Assembly (NCBI GenBank): GCA_030867875.1
Contig: JAOWCC010000019.1
Span: forward strand, 37,615,976-37,679,975
Direction of reading: 5' to 3'
Origin: Actinernus sp. WN-2022
Lineage: Eukaryota; Cnidaria; Anthozoa; Actiniaria; Actinernidae
DNA: 64,000 bases
Below are positions 31,581-42,531 of the stretch, piece by piece. Positions within the stretch are counted from its first letter, which is position 1. Every line of letters begins with the position of its first letter. The position numbers were made by a program, and so were the translations under genes. The notes under the pieces were generated by a model that saw only the letters and a list, made by a program, of their open reading frames with translations, did no database searches and was not told the origin of the DNA.

Positions 31581-32321
31581 ACTTACATGCAGTTGTGTTC
31601 AAAATACGATATATATCTACGTTCTGAGCACGTGAACTTTTGGCAGCTAGCCGTTGCTAAGCGTGGCCAACTTCTCCCAGTCACGAATCCCAACGGGCGG
31701 ATTTGTTTGAAATTAGGTTCGATTTAGGCTCGAAAAATGGGGATTATTTCAATTAAATGGCACGAGGCTCTTGGAATAGATACCTGTTGTGCTTTTATTT
31801 GAGGACTAGTGCGGTTGGCATTGATTTTGGATGAAAATTCGAGCGCGATGTTCGAGTGATTGGCATCGAGAAATGGCGGTTTCGTCCGTCCTTGCCTTCT
31901 TTCTTAGTTGGAGAGGTCGAGGGGTAAAATGTCAACAGAATTCGCTGAAATTGCATACAGAGCCCAATGAAGAACAGATAAAGACTTCAGGGGAGTTTTC
32001 ATTGATTTTATTTCAGTATTTCTGGCCTAACGGATACAACCAAATACTCGTTAAAAATCTCATACAAACCCTTATAATTTAAAACACAAACAGAGCTTGG
32101 GTTTCCTGTGATGTAACCAGCTGTTGGAGCTATCGCATGGCGTGACGATCCTAGTCATTTCAAAATAGCCAGTCAGAAGGCGTGTGAGAAAAAGCATTTT
32201 TAAAAGCCAATCAGAACGCGTACTCAAATCACGGTACGCTGCTGGGGGTCTAGAACTAGCTTCCCGTCGCTGGTTCGCAGACGGACTTAACCGGGGTTCA
32301 GTTCGGATGCGACGCAGGCTA

Positions 32322-32549
32322 TGTGCACTCGTGTTCACTCGTGTGGAGTTTTAGATCAGTTCATCATATCATAGTACTGCTAACCACGTGGGTCGTAGCA
32401 GTGACGCGTTGATCAACTGATAAAGCAGGAGGCATGCGTATCACAACAATACATGAATCTTTAAAGACACAACGTTCGTACAGTGCGGACGACATTCGAA
32501 ATCGTAAGTAAACTCTTTTTTATTTAAATTCCTCTCAATTTGTCTGTTG
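32322..32549. other. Spacer between the outer element and its right flank
   Basis: Contains repeated GTGTTCACTCGTGT phrases that recur near 33240 and 33358. No gene. Confidence 0.35.
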
Positions 32550-33190
32550 ATGTACTTTTCGTTCTAATGATCGTTATATTTTAAGATCTCTGTGATTTAG
32601 AGTACCTGGAAAAAATATTTTAAAGCTCAATTAACTACATTGAATTCGAAACTGTTTGTGTTGATAAGCTAAAGTGGTTTCGTCTAACTAACAGTCTGTG
32701 AGTTTGAGAAGCCGGCTTAGAAGAGCTAGCTTTCTTATTAGGAATTACACGTTTTCAGGAGCCCGGACGTTTGTTATTACCATGAAATTGATGTTTTTCA
32801 TTCACACTCATCATTTATTTACATAATTTTAGCTGAACATTTTCCCAAGATCAATCAAATTCTGAATATGTTATTGGATTTAATTTATTGAATTTATTGC
32901 ACTGAATTACACTTGAATTGCGAGTATTCTGTTGTACTAACAGTGATCTGGCTGTGTGCATACTATAATAGCGATGTGAACACAGGTAGCCCGAAAATAC
33001 AAACAAAGGGTACCTTACTGAAAACACAGGTAACCCGATATACTGAGCCAAGCTAGGGTAACACAGGTAACCCGAAAATAAATAGAAGAAACCGCACTCG
33101 AAATAACTTATCCTAGGATAAGACTTCAGGTAGCCCGGAAATACAAAGAGAGGGTACCGCACTGATAACGCAGGTAACTCGAACTACTAA
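32550..33190. repeat. Right direct flank of the nested complex
   Basis: Direct counterpart of 21790-22560, including ACACAGGTA(A/G)CCCGAAAATA units at 32980-33180. Confidence 0.7.
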
Positions 33191-33773
33191 GACGATTCAC
33201 AATTATTATTATTAATTTATTATAGTTTTCGTTATGCACTTGTGTTCACTCGTGTTCTGACTCGTATGGAGGTTTAGATCAGATCATCATAGTATTTGAA
33301 TCCGAACATTTGTGAGCTACCTGTGTTATCCTAGGGTACCCTGGCTTACTTGAAGTCACTCGTGTTCGCTCGTGTTCTGCTTAAGCTTTTGTTCACTCCG
33401 GTGTGAAATTTTAGATGAGATAATATTAATAGTTTATTAAAACTCTCTTACAGTAAGAAAACTAAACTATCGAGTCTAAATTTACATGAGTATATAATAA
33501 TAATAGGTATTATTATATATTACTACTACTGCTATTGATGATGGTAGTAGTAGTATCTAAGCTATAGTCTGAGTTAATAGGATCAGACAACTATTAAATA
33601 TGTAGCTAATTCATTTATATTTAAAAGTAATAAAGTCACCTGAGCGCTTAGTGTTACATTTCCTTGTATTACCGTAGAGAACAACATTGTTCGTGGCTGA
33701 GCCAGATCTTAGGTTATAATTATGTTCAATTCGAGTTACATGATTCATTACGTCTTACTATTAGGGTGCGTTT
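33191..33773. other. No gene seen
   Basis: AT-rich, with short ATA/TAGTAG simple repeats near 33494-33555. Confidence 0.4.
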
Positions 33774-34158
33774 CTTTGGGAGAATCCGAATCCGGATTCT
33801 TGAATCCAAAAATGGATTTTGCGTTTCTTTACCCAAATCCGAAAACGGATTTTGAATCCGTTGAATCCATACTCAGAATGGATTCGAAGGATCAAATCCA
33901 AATCCGGATTCTTGGATTCATGATCCGAAGCGTTTCTTTGGGAAAGGATTCGAAAGAATACTTGAGGCTAGCGGCATACCAAACAAAATTACTGGCGGCT
34001 GCCATTTTTGTGGTTTTTGTGGGCCGTGTACATGCATTTCAACGGGAGTTGCCATGGCAAAATAATCCTTTTTCAGATCATCGTTTCTTTGGGCGCCACA
34101 AAATCCGTATGATCAAGAGCATGAATCAAATTTTGGATTCTCCCAAAGAAACGCACCC
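33774..34158. mobile_element. 385-bp MITE with GGGTGCGTTTCTTTGGG ends
   Basis: About 24-bp perfect terminal inverted repeats starting GGGTGCGTTTCTTTGGGAG, flanked by TA on both sides. The phrase GCGTTTCTTTGGG and many GGATTC/GAATCC motifs recur inside. No coding capacity of its own; the overlapping ORF 33722-34198 is a shadow of the repeats. Confidence 0.8.
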
Positions 34159-34589
34159 TAGTGTATTAATTCCAGCTATACGTAGAACATCATTATAATG
34201 TATCAGTCAATTCCAAACCCGTGCATGGCCCCCCCGGGCCACCCCCGGGCATTTGAACATTTTGAAAAAAATGCGATCAAATGCCCCACTACCAAGGCAG
34301 AAAAACTGTTCAAATGCCCCACCATCGGGTTCCGGATTGGAAAATTTTCCAAAAATTTTCGACAAAGAGAAGGCAAAGACTATTGACAAATAAATGAAAT
34401 AATTGTTTTATTGACAATCTCTGACTCAAGCAATTCACAGGAAACACCGACGGTGAAAACCACCTTCAACCGGTCAGGAATGAGAACAATCATTTCTACC
34501 ACTCGATCGTTCTTGGTTTCCGTTATATACTTTATAATAAACCTAATGGTTTGAAATTTACCGAGATAATAATTATGTTTTTAACTCAC
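34159..34589. other. No gene seen
   Basis: Includes a compositional patch of inverted GGGGCATTTGAACA-type phrases (34228-34325), probably another small repeat. Confidence 0.35.
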
Positions 34590-35142
34590 GCGCTGCAAAA
34601 CTCTTGTCGTCTGGGATATCTTGCCATACTGGAACCGCATATTACAGCTAAAGTACAGGTTAGGGAGATCGTTCTCAATATTTTGTGGAGGGGTTACTTT
34701 TGGAATTGGAGTCACGGTAGAGTTTTTTAACAGTTCCAGGATATATCCTTCTCCCATTGATTGATTGAGGATATTTTGAATAATAGGAGCAAGTTCCAGG
34801 TCGAATTCCTTTAGGATTCTATTAGGGATATCATCAGGACCAATAGCCTTGTTTATATTTAATTTTAACAGGGAGGTATGCACTTCTTTCTCAGAGACTA
34901 GAAGGTCCGGAGGAACGACTTGAATACAAGACTCTAATGTTGGTAGGGGGGGGGGGGGAAATCATCTGTTTAACTTATGAAGAAGTCGTTTACCTTGTCC
35001 GCCAAAACTTTGATGTCAGGAATGTCATCGCCAAGGAATTGGTGATACCATTCTTGTCGCATATCTTGACCACAAAAGCCAATCAGTATTTTGATCTGGT
35101 TCCACCATTTTTTAGGATTAGATTGATTCAGATCACTGACTT
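34590..35142 (-). pseudogene. LINE RT fragment
   Basis: The minus strand reads KWWNQIKILIGFCGQ, then DIPDIKVLADKVNDFF, PPDLLVSEKEVHTSLLKLNINKAIGPDDIPNRILKEF and NSTVTPIPKV. This is the linker and first RT motifs of a CR1-like ORF2. A premature stop follows NDFFIS and RPIS is lost. Its 5' side is interrupted by the (AAT)n tail of the next LINE, so it is the older insertion. Confidence 0.78.
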
Positions 35143-37655
35143 AATAATAATAATAATAAAATATCTATATCGCGCTATTTCCAAAATGTCCAAGAGCGCT
35201 TTACAATGTTTGGTTAAATAAATGAATATATAGAACTATAATCTAAAACCACACTAACTAATGTTAAAAATTGATGCTAAAATTTGTAAGTTAAGAAATG
35301 GTGATTGATAAAAAAATTATAAATATAATTAATATAATTAATATAAAAACATTTGGCTATAAAAAATATAATTCAGCAATAAGCTTTCTTAAAAAGAAAT
35401 GTCTTCAGATTGTTCTTAAAACTAGAAACTGAGGGGCTACGTTTCAGTTCTAACGTCAACGCATTCCATAAATGCGGCGCACACACTGAAAAAGCATGGT
35501 GACCGTATGTCTGTAAATTTTAACACGGCTCTCTTAAAATCATCTTGTTTGTAGAGTGAAGGCAGCGCTGCGGTATGTATGGCTCCAAAAGTTCCTTAAG
35601 ATAACTATGCGCAATATTATTAACTGCTTTGAAAGTAAAGCTCAATAGGCAGCCAATGCAGCTCAACTAAAAGTGGTGTTACATGATCGGACTTACGAGA
35701 AAGTGTGACAAGCCTAGCTGCAGCGTTCAGAACATGTTGCAGGCGCTGAACTAAATGCTTAGGTAGGCCATATAACAACGAATTGCACTGATCAAGCTTA
35801 GATGTGACAAAAGCGTGCACAAGAATCTTAGTGGTGTTCAAACTTAGGAACTTCCTAATTCTAGAAATGTTCCTAATAGAATAAAAGGAAGATTTACACA
35901 TTTGAGTAATCTGCTTGTCTAATGTTAGTGTATTGTCCATCACAACTCCAATATTCCTAGCAAATAAGGAGGAGCAGACAGGTACGTCCACCACTTGAAG
36001 GGTATCCAGAGACGGCGCTGGGCGATGCTTAGTGTGAAAAACGATGATCTCCGTTTTATCGTCATTAAATAAGTTTCAGATTGTTACTTAGCATCCATCT
36101 ATCGATGCCTTGGACACAAGCCTCCACCTTCATCCCGGGCATGCTCTTGGTCGCCAACAACCGAAGTCTTGAAACTAAAATAAATCTGAGCATCATCAGC
36201 GTATAGATGGAAAGATACGCCATGATGCCTCATGATGCCTCATGATGTCCCCAAGCGGCGCCGTATAGAGTGAATACAAGAGCGGACCAAGTACCGAGCC
36301 GTGTGGAACCCCATAATCCAAGGTACGACTGGAGGAACGGTTGCCAATAGATACAAACTGCTTACGCCCAGTGAGGTAGGACTTAAACCAACTAAGCACA
36401 CTGCCTTGAATGCCAAAGCGATTGGAGAGTCTGTCAAGTAATATCCGGTAGTCGACAGTGTCGAATGCAGCGGACAAGTCTAATATCAGTAGGATAACGC
36501 ACCTTTCCTCGTCAATCGCACGTAATATGTCATCCTGTACTCTTAACAACGCTGATTCTGTACTATGCCCGACTCTATATGCAGACTGAAACGTCGCGAT
36601 TAATTCATTTGCTTGCAGATGACAGTTAATTTGTGATGCAACAACTCTCTTACATGACTTTGAGATAAAGCTTAAATTAGATATCGGTCTGAAACTCGGA
36701 AACATTTCATAGTCAAGTGATGCCTTTTTTAATAGAGGTTTCAGTAGAGCTTCCTTCAGATTCTCCGGCATAACACCCTGCACAAGTGATAAGTTTACAA
36801 TCCTTGTTACAACGGGTAACAAAATATCAAGACACCCCTTTAGAATAGACGCTGGAAGTGGGTCCAGTTCGCAGGACTTCGCAGAAGTGGCTCCTATGAT
36901 GACCAACAATTATTCACTCGTAACTGAATTCAACTCACAGAGATTGACATCAGATACACTGCGTTCGGGGAACGAGGACATGAGCCCAGTAGACCTCCTA
37001 GCATCAAGACCAATCCGTATCTTGGATATTTTCTCTGAGAAGAAATCGACAAATGCTTCAGCCAATGCGGATGAATCATCCCACGTAGGAAGTTTAGTTT
37101 CAGCATTAAGATGCAGCAACCGGTTGACAGCAGAAAAAAAGCGCTTAGGTTCGGCCAAGTGGTATTCAATAAGCCCAGAATAGTAGTGCATTTTGAGTGA
37201 AAAATGCATTCGTTCACTATTTTGCATTGGTTGACGTAAAGTTCCCTGTCGATGGTCAGTCCAGAAGCACGCCAGCGCCGCTCCAATTTTCTTCTCTTCA
37301 ACTTTTCCTCTTTAATATTCTCATCGTACCACGGTGCAGCAGGACGCAATGTAATAACACCCGTCTTTAACGGCGCATATTTATCCAATAGTGCAGACAG
37401 TACACGATTATACCGGTCGACAAGAGCAGACACATCATTATCAGCGCCATCCAGGGACACTAAAGGTGAACTCACAATATCCTCCCGCAGATGTGACAAG
37501 TCGACGGACTTGAGTGTGCGATAGCATATGTTCTTAGTTTCGTGAGCAGGCTTTCTGAGGGAGAGAGTACATGCCGGACCGCGGAGTGATCAGCAATGAC
37601 TGGATCCGACTTTATGGTGATAGTAGTGGAACTTGGCAGCCTTTATTTCTAGTTG
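35143..37655 (-). pseudogene. L2-like LINE, 5'-truncated
   Basis: Minus-strand order: endonuclease end and linker (DKYAPLKTGVITLRPAAPWYDENIKE, 37499-36930, frameshifted); RT frame 36909-36196 with CELDPLPASILK, FRPISNLSFISK, LLILDLSAAFDTVDYRILL, SWFKSYLTGRKQFV and YGVPHGSVLGPLLY; then YADDAQIYFSF in another frame (about 36190); then 35994-35620 with LDQCNSLLYGLPKHLVQRLQ. The frame breaks at a CATGATGCCT micro-repeat (36222-36247) just before the catalytic YADD. The 3' end is an (AAT)n tail at 35143-35160. Motif wording is that of the L2 clade. Confidence 0.87.
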
Positions 37656-38564
37656 TACTTTATTGCGCCAACACATGTAGATGGTAGAATTCTTTCCACT
37701 TTGATCGACTGTATGTGCGTACTTTCGCATCTGATTGTGCGTTTGTAATGTGCCAAACACGCAGATGTATGAGAGCGTCCGCGTTAAAAATATACGCCGG
37801 AGTTCAAGCTGCGTGTAGCTTCTTGTTCTGTTTATTTTATAAACAATATTACTTATTGCCCGATTACTGGGCGAGAAGATTGGCTGAGAGGCGATATTAT
37901 TTGATGAGGAATCAATGAGTGGTACCTTTATTTCTAATTATAATCCTAGAATAAGGAAACACACACTTTACAATGAGAACCAAAATCTTCTGAATTTGTA
38001 AAGGGACCTGAAACAACCATAGGAGCTGATCAAAGTCAAGACCCAGCTAAGGGGTCAGCTAAACACAGATCGAATTGGAATTTAGCGTGTTGGTTTTTGT
38101 GGAGGGAGGTGTTACTGTACTATGTAAGGGTTAGAGACTGCTTGTGAGTTCTTTATCGACAAATATAGGCACGCGCTGACTGTACGATGAACGAAAAATA
38201 ATGAATACTGCATGAGGCCGAAGGCCGAATGCAGTATGAAGACATTTTGAGTTCATCGAACAGTCAGCAAGTGACTGTATTTTGCCGATAAAGCACAAAC
38301 ATAAAGTCTCTAACCCTTTTAATATTCAAACTGAGTGCACTGTCAGCCGTGAATTTTAATTGTAATACCATAGAGGTCAATAAATTTTTCATAAAGAAGT
38401 CAAATATTTCGCATGAATTAAATCATTTTACGGTAAATATCTCCACAAAGAAATATCATTTCAACAGACAATGAATAAAAACAGGACTTTAATATCCAAC
38501 TAAATAGATAAACTTTGCAAAGAATATTTTACTTTGGCGTTCGGTCAGTTTAGTTGACGCCTTG
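37656..38564. other. No gene supported
   Basis: GACCTGAAACAACCATAGGAGCTGATCAAAG near 38009-38038 resembles the possible 33-nt alternative exon at 8983-9015 upstream of the discoidin gene. The rest is AT-rich without domains. Confidence 0.35.
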
Positions 38565-39460
38565 CGAGTATGATTTGTACATTGTACATTTAAAAACGTT
38601 TCTCTTGGAGCCATGTATTCAAATATCAAGTCAGTTTAGCCGGCTTAATTCCTAGATAGTCTACTTTCTTTAATAGTTTCTTTCATTCGAAAATACTAAC
38701 CTGCAGATTCCAGTGAATTGAAATCTTGAAACCGGCCTCCGTGTCCTCGGCTCTGATGCAAACGTTTTCCAAATAAAAAAATCCTAGGTTTTAGAACCAT
38801 CCACTGAATTGTCGCTTCATTGTCTCCTCTTATTGACAGAGTAAGGTCTCGGAAATAAAATCCATTTCTTCAGTAAGACTACTAGAGTGTTGTAGAAGCT
38901 TTTGTTTTCTCGGACACATGTTGACTTGTTGTACTTTCAGCGCTGGCAAATCAGCCATTTCTAACAAACGATTATGCAAATGTTTGCCTCAAAATATAAT
39001 GTGAGCCGGCGAAAAGTATGATTGTACATTTAACTCGAAAACCTTTCTCTTGGAGCCATGTATTCAAATATCAATTATTTAGCCGGCTTAACTCCTAGAT
39101 AGTTTACTTTCTTTAATAGTTTCTTTCATTCGTAAATAACTAACCTGCAGATTCCAGTGGGGCAGTGAACTGAAATCTTGACTTGAATTTGAAACCCGCT
39201 TCATTCCATGTGCTCGGCTCCGATGCAAACATTTTCCAAATAAAAAATCCTGGGTTTTCGAACCATCCACTGAATTCTCGCTTAACGTTCTCCTCTTGTT
39301 GACAGAGTAAGGTCTCAGAAATAAAATCCATTTCTTCAGTAAGACTGCTAGAGTGTAGTAGAAACTTTTATTCACTCGGACTTGTTGAGTTGTACTTCCA
39401 GCACTTGCAAATCAGCCATTTCCAACGAGCGATTATGCAAATGTTCGCCTCAAAATATAT
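38565..39460 (-). repeat. Tandem direct duplication (about 440 bp units) with decayed minus-strand exon
   Basis: Units at about 38565-39000 and 39012-39460 match along their length. On the minus strand both encode a frame starting MADL; unit 2 then keeps MDFISETLLCQQEENVKREF followed by SGWFENPGFFIWKMFASEPS, ending at a good donor CTGCAG|GTTAG (about 39147). Unit 1 has stop codons within the equivalent stretch. I do not recognise the protein. It looks like a duplicated first exon of an unknown gene that is decaying. Confidence 0.6.
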
Positions 39461-39954
39461 ATTTTCTGTCACACAGGAAACAGCGTCCAATCCTGTCGTT
39501 ACCTTTCTAGTTATTGTCTACATTTTCACTGTTAAATAGGCGATTGTAAGCCGTCCAAACACGTAACTAAGGCTAAGCGAATGCTCACTCAGTCACTGTA
39601 TCAGGTCTCCCTTTCCCTAGGTAAGAGAGGGTCTGGGTCGAGTGCTGTGGTCACCAATAATGCACGCTCATTAGCCAATCACATGCTTGGATTTTGTACA
39701 ATGCACGAAATTTGAACATTAAAGCCGCACATATACTGGACTAGACATCACTAATTCCGAAGTCACTGATAAATTCAAAAAGTCACACAGCAGTTTTGCA
39801 CTACCCACACGGAACTGCCAAATCTGAAAGTACATCCCAATTCCCAACTCGATCAATGGCCATTTTCACGGATGTTAGTTCTTTTAACTTTTTATTTTAA
39901 TTCATTATTATTAAAAGTGACAGCGGGGTTCAAAACACACAAATTAGAATATCT
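39461..39954. other. No gene seen
   Basis: Spacer between the tandem duplication and a SINE-like fragment. Confidence 0.35.
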
Positions 39955-40070
39955 CAATAACCTGAAACAACCAGGTTGTTGGTTCGAGTCCCACTTGGGT
40001 CAGAGATTTTTTCTCTTTCCCTCGTAGGGCGTGCACACTTAGCACTACAGCTTACCACTTTATATATTAC
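39955..40070 (+). mobile_element. SINE-like fragment with box B
   Basis: GGTTCGAGTCCCACTTGGGT has a box B (GTTCGAGTC) and a T-arm-like hairpin, followed by a T/C-rich stretch. Box A is not convincing, so it is a truncated tRNA-derived SINE at best. Confidence 0.4.
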
Positions 40071-40248
40071 ATTCTTTACACTTACTAGTGCTACGCGGCA
40101 AACATGATTCAATATCATAACTACATATACATATATAATCGCCGTGACCCCATATAACGCACCAATACCCACGATTGCTGTCATATATTTTTTGTTCGGG
40201 TCGCACTTCAACCTATTTCTTTTGCTTTTCCAAATCAAAAAAAAAGAT

Positions 40249-40549
40249 CGGACGGTAAACGAAACATTTTATTGTGATGACCTAAGTTCTTTCAACTGAA
40301 TTTTGGTAGTTATTTATTTACTCATTCATGTCAATATGACCAGTGCTGTGTATTTTACATTTGTGTACAGAAAAAGTAACAATTTGTGTACATGAATAGT
40401 TTACACGCTGCCGAATAAATATACAAATAACATGGAATGAAAAAATACGAACAAGACACAGAAGCAACAGTGACATAATTTGTGTTCTGTTGAAGAACAT
40501 TTTTTTACTTATATAGGCCATAAATGATGTCTAGCATGTTTACCGTCCG
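40249..40549. mobile_element. 301-bp element with CGGACGGTAAAC ends
   Basis: Perfect 12-bp inverted ends, CGGACGGTAAAC (40249-40260) and GTTTACCGTCCG (40538-40549), each bordered outside by an A-rich run. Interior AT-rich, non-coding. Confidence 0.55.
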
Positions 40550-41472
40550 GAAAAAAAAAAGTTGTGGCCGTTTTTACTTTTTATTCTTTTTATATTTATT
40601 TTTTCTTGTTTGTACCTTTTTCTGACATTGAAAAAGACTAGTTTGAGGATGTTTCGGCATGCATATATACATTTGTAGTTCCTGCGTGGTGAGCTTTTCT
40701 TGTCACTTTTTATAGCAGTTCATGTAGTAAATATATGATATTTCCCGACCAGTTTAACTCGGTGCTTAATAACAAATAACAGGGAAAAAGTTTATTTTTT
40801 ACATTTGATCAATTTCGTTCAATTAAAAGTGTGTCGGATTGTATGGAAAGCGTAAGGAGGGGAAAAGCAATTAAGGGAACCAGAAGGTCTATTATATACA
40901 AAACACTGACTTTTACATATTTTTATAGTCTTCTATATATATATTTTCGAATAACACTGCTATATGAGTTTTCATTATTTTACCGTACTCATTAAGTGGT
41001 ATCCTCAATATAATATAAGCCACGACTCTTTGATTTCGGTGATGTGCTAAATTCGCCTTAATCCAACCCTCTTGGCTAGCGCTCGAAACGTCAGCTGCTA
41101 CTCGCTGCCCACGGCGGTTAGCATACCTTAATCGACTCTTAATTGATCATACCAGTGTTTAATTCAAACTGAGTTTTGCAGCCGAATATCTACAATGATG
41201 AATACATTTGCAATGGTATATAATGCAATCCATTCCATTTCGTGAATATTAAAGGAGAGTTCTTTTGGGACATATTCTGAATTCAGAATACCTCGAAATC
41301 TTGCAGATATTCATCTGCTGAAATGTACAGAAAGCAGTCGCCACTATTAGGACATCATTTGATAATACGTTTTTTGATTAATACCATAAGGAACACTGTT
41401 TTATTGATGTATTCCTTTTTCGGAATTGCGGCAAAGTGTCTTAAAAGAATACGCCCTCATTTCCTGCCGATA
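40550..41472. other. Downstream region of the GPCR gene
   Basis: No other gene. On the minus strand AATAAA (complement of 41400-41405) lies about 70 bp past the GPCR stop and could be its poly(A) signal. Confidence 0.4.
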
Positions 41473-42531
41473 TCATACATCAGTTTGTGTTACCAACCCA
41501 GGGCCATTGTTTCGCATTGTCGAAACGAAAGAAGTAGTTTTCGGTAATTTGCCAAACCCTCTATAATATTTAAGTTTGGAAATGAAATTCTTAGTGACTA
41601 TAGTATAGATAATAGGGTCGGCAGCACAATTCAACACCACACCAATAACCGCTATATTATAAAACACAAGAAACAGCTTATACTGGCTAAACCCTGTCCA
41701 ACACAATAACACAACCCTGAATACATTCAGTGGTAGCATTGTAATACTGAAGACTATCACCAGAGGGGTCAGGAGTCTTTTGGTTCGCGCATTTTGCTTG
41801 ATTCTTTTCATGTCTTCGTCCTTTAGCACAGCAAGTAGACTCAGTTCCTTGTGTAGGTTACTACTGACGTTGATTTCCTTTGTTATTCGTACGTAGGTAA
41901 AGGTGATCACGAACAGCGGGAGGACGTAAAGGAGAATCGTGTCTAGCACGATATAAATGCCATTCAAACCCGACGGCCAATCAAAATAACAAAACGTGCC
42001 ACACGCATGTACGTCATATCTGATGATGAACAAAAGTGGGGTGACGAACAGCGCGAATGAGCCCAGCCAAATGGCGGTTATTGTGAACTTGGTTGATTTT
42101 GCGCTTTGCTGAATCCCGTGGACTATACCCAGGTATCGCTCCACAGCGATCGCGATAATCGACCAGATAGATGCGCCATGGAAGATCTCAGCACAAGGGT
42201 ATAGGAAGTAACACATCTCTTTCCCTATCGGCCAGTTTAGGGGCGATTGTTCCTTGATCACTGCAATGGGGAAATTCACCAACAGAATGGCTATGTCTGC
42301 AATAGCAAGACTTCTGATGTAGAATCCGTCTGACGACCGTAGCTTGCGTCCCTTAGGAGCTAACGCGCACACGAGAATGTTTCCTAAAACACCGATCAAG
42401 GCTGCGCAGATTTCCATGGTCAGTCGTGCTATGGTGACGGCACGGGGCTCCGTCACGTATGACGAGACAGGAAGAGCACAGATCGCACTCACAGAGTAGT
42501 TTGACTCAGTTAGGTTTTCTTGCAGTTCCAT
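41473..42531 (-). CDS. Class A (rhodopsin-family) G-protein-coupled receptor, single exon, intact
   Basis: 352 residues with seven hydrophobic helices. Landmarks: N51 in GVLGN (TM1), D79 in LAIAD (TM2), C107 before TM3, ERY at 131-133, W155 (TM4), P205 (TM5), P267 in TMLPLN (TM6), and DPIIY at 305-309 (TM7). Cysteines 178/181 in the second extracellular loop can pair with C107. The short N terminus has two N-glycosylation sites (NLT, NYS). The third intracellular loop is moderate and basic before TM6 (KRIKQNARTKRLL). TM6 lacks the usual CWxP, and no retinal-binding Lys is seen in TM7, so it is not an opsin. The pattern fits a peptide-type receptor; the ligand is unknown. The start context GCGAGCATGG is good. 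It is not closely related to the pseudogene pair at 4423-5545 and 58340-59462. Confidence 0.92.
   Translation of the reverse strand: MELQENLTESNYSVSAICALPVSSYVTEPRAVTIARLTMEICAALIGVLGNILVCALAPKGRKLRSSDGFYIRSLAIADIAILLVNFPIAVIKEQSPLNWPIGKEMCYFLYPCAEIFHGASIWSIIAIAVERYLGIVHGIQQSAKSTKFTITAIWLGSFALFVTPLLFIIRYDVHACGTFCYFDWPSGLNGIYIVLDTILLYVLPLFVITFTYVRITKEINVSSNLHKELSLLAVLKDEDMKRIKQNARTKRLLTPLVIVFSITMLPLNVFRVVLLCWTGFSQYKLFLVFYNIAVIGVVLNCAADPIIYTIVTKNFISKLKYYRGFGKLPKTTSFVSTMRNNGPGLVTQTDV

Larger units (their letters stand above)
30241..32110. mobile_element. Compact foldback element (free copy)
   Basis: Starts CACAGGAAACCCAAGCTCTG and ends with its complement. The inverted arms are about 740 bp each (30241-30980 and 31390-32110), joined by a roughly 410-bp centre. 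Each arm carries a tRNA-like motif. There is no ORF with a recognisable domain. The arms and centre match the material inside 22687-29884, with the centre reversed. Flanks (...TTAAT and ATGTAA...) show no clear duplication beyond AT. Confidence 0.85.
22600..32321. mobile_element. Outer TIR element of the nested complex
   Basis: AGCCTGCGTCACATCCGGAC at 22601 is matched in inverted orientation by the complement of 32301-32320. The match continues through GTCCGTCT.CGAA.CAGCGAC and TCTAGACCCC, and after the inserted element at 22687-29884 through CAGCAGCGTACCGTGATTTG and TTCTGATTGGCTTTTAAAAA (29885-29940 against 32165-32260). Total terminal inverted repeat is about 165 bp. Without its two insertions the core is only about 0.6 kb, so it is a MITE-like element. 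No clear target duplication was found. Confidence 0.7.

Noticed and set aside
33722..34198. 158-codon ORF
   Set aside because: Lies almost entirely within a TIR element built from GGATTC repeats. The open frame is a by-product.
41473..42531. Opsin identity for the intact GPCR
   Set aside because: No Lys in TM7 for retinal attachment and no opsin-like NPxxY surroundings; DPIIY and the loops fit a peptide-type receptor better.
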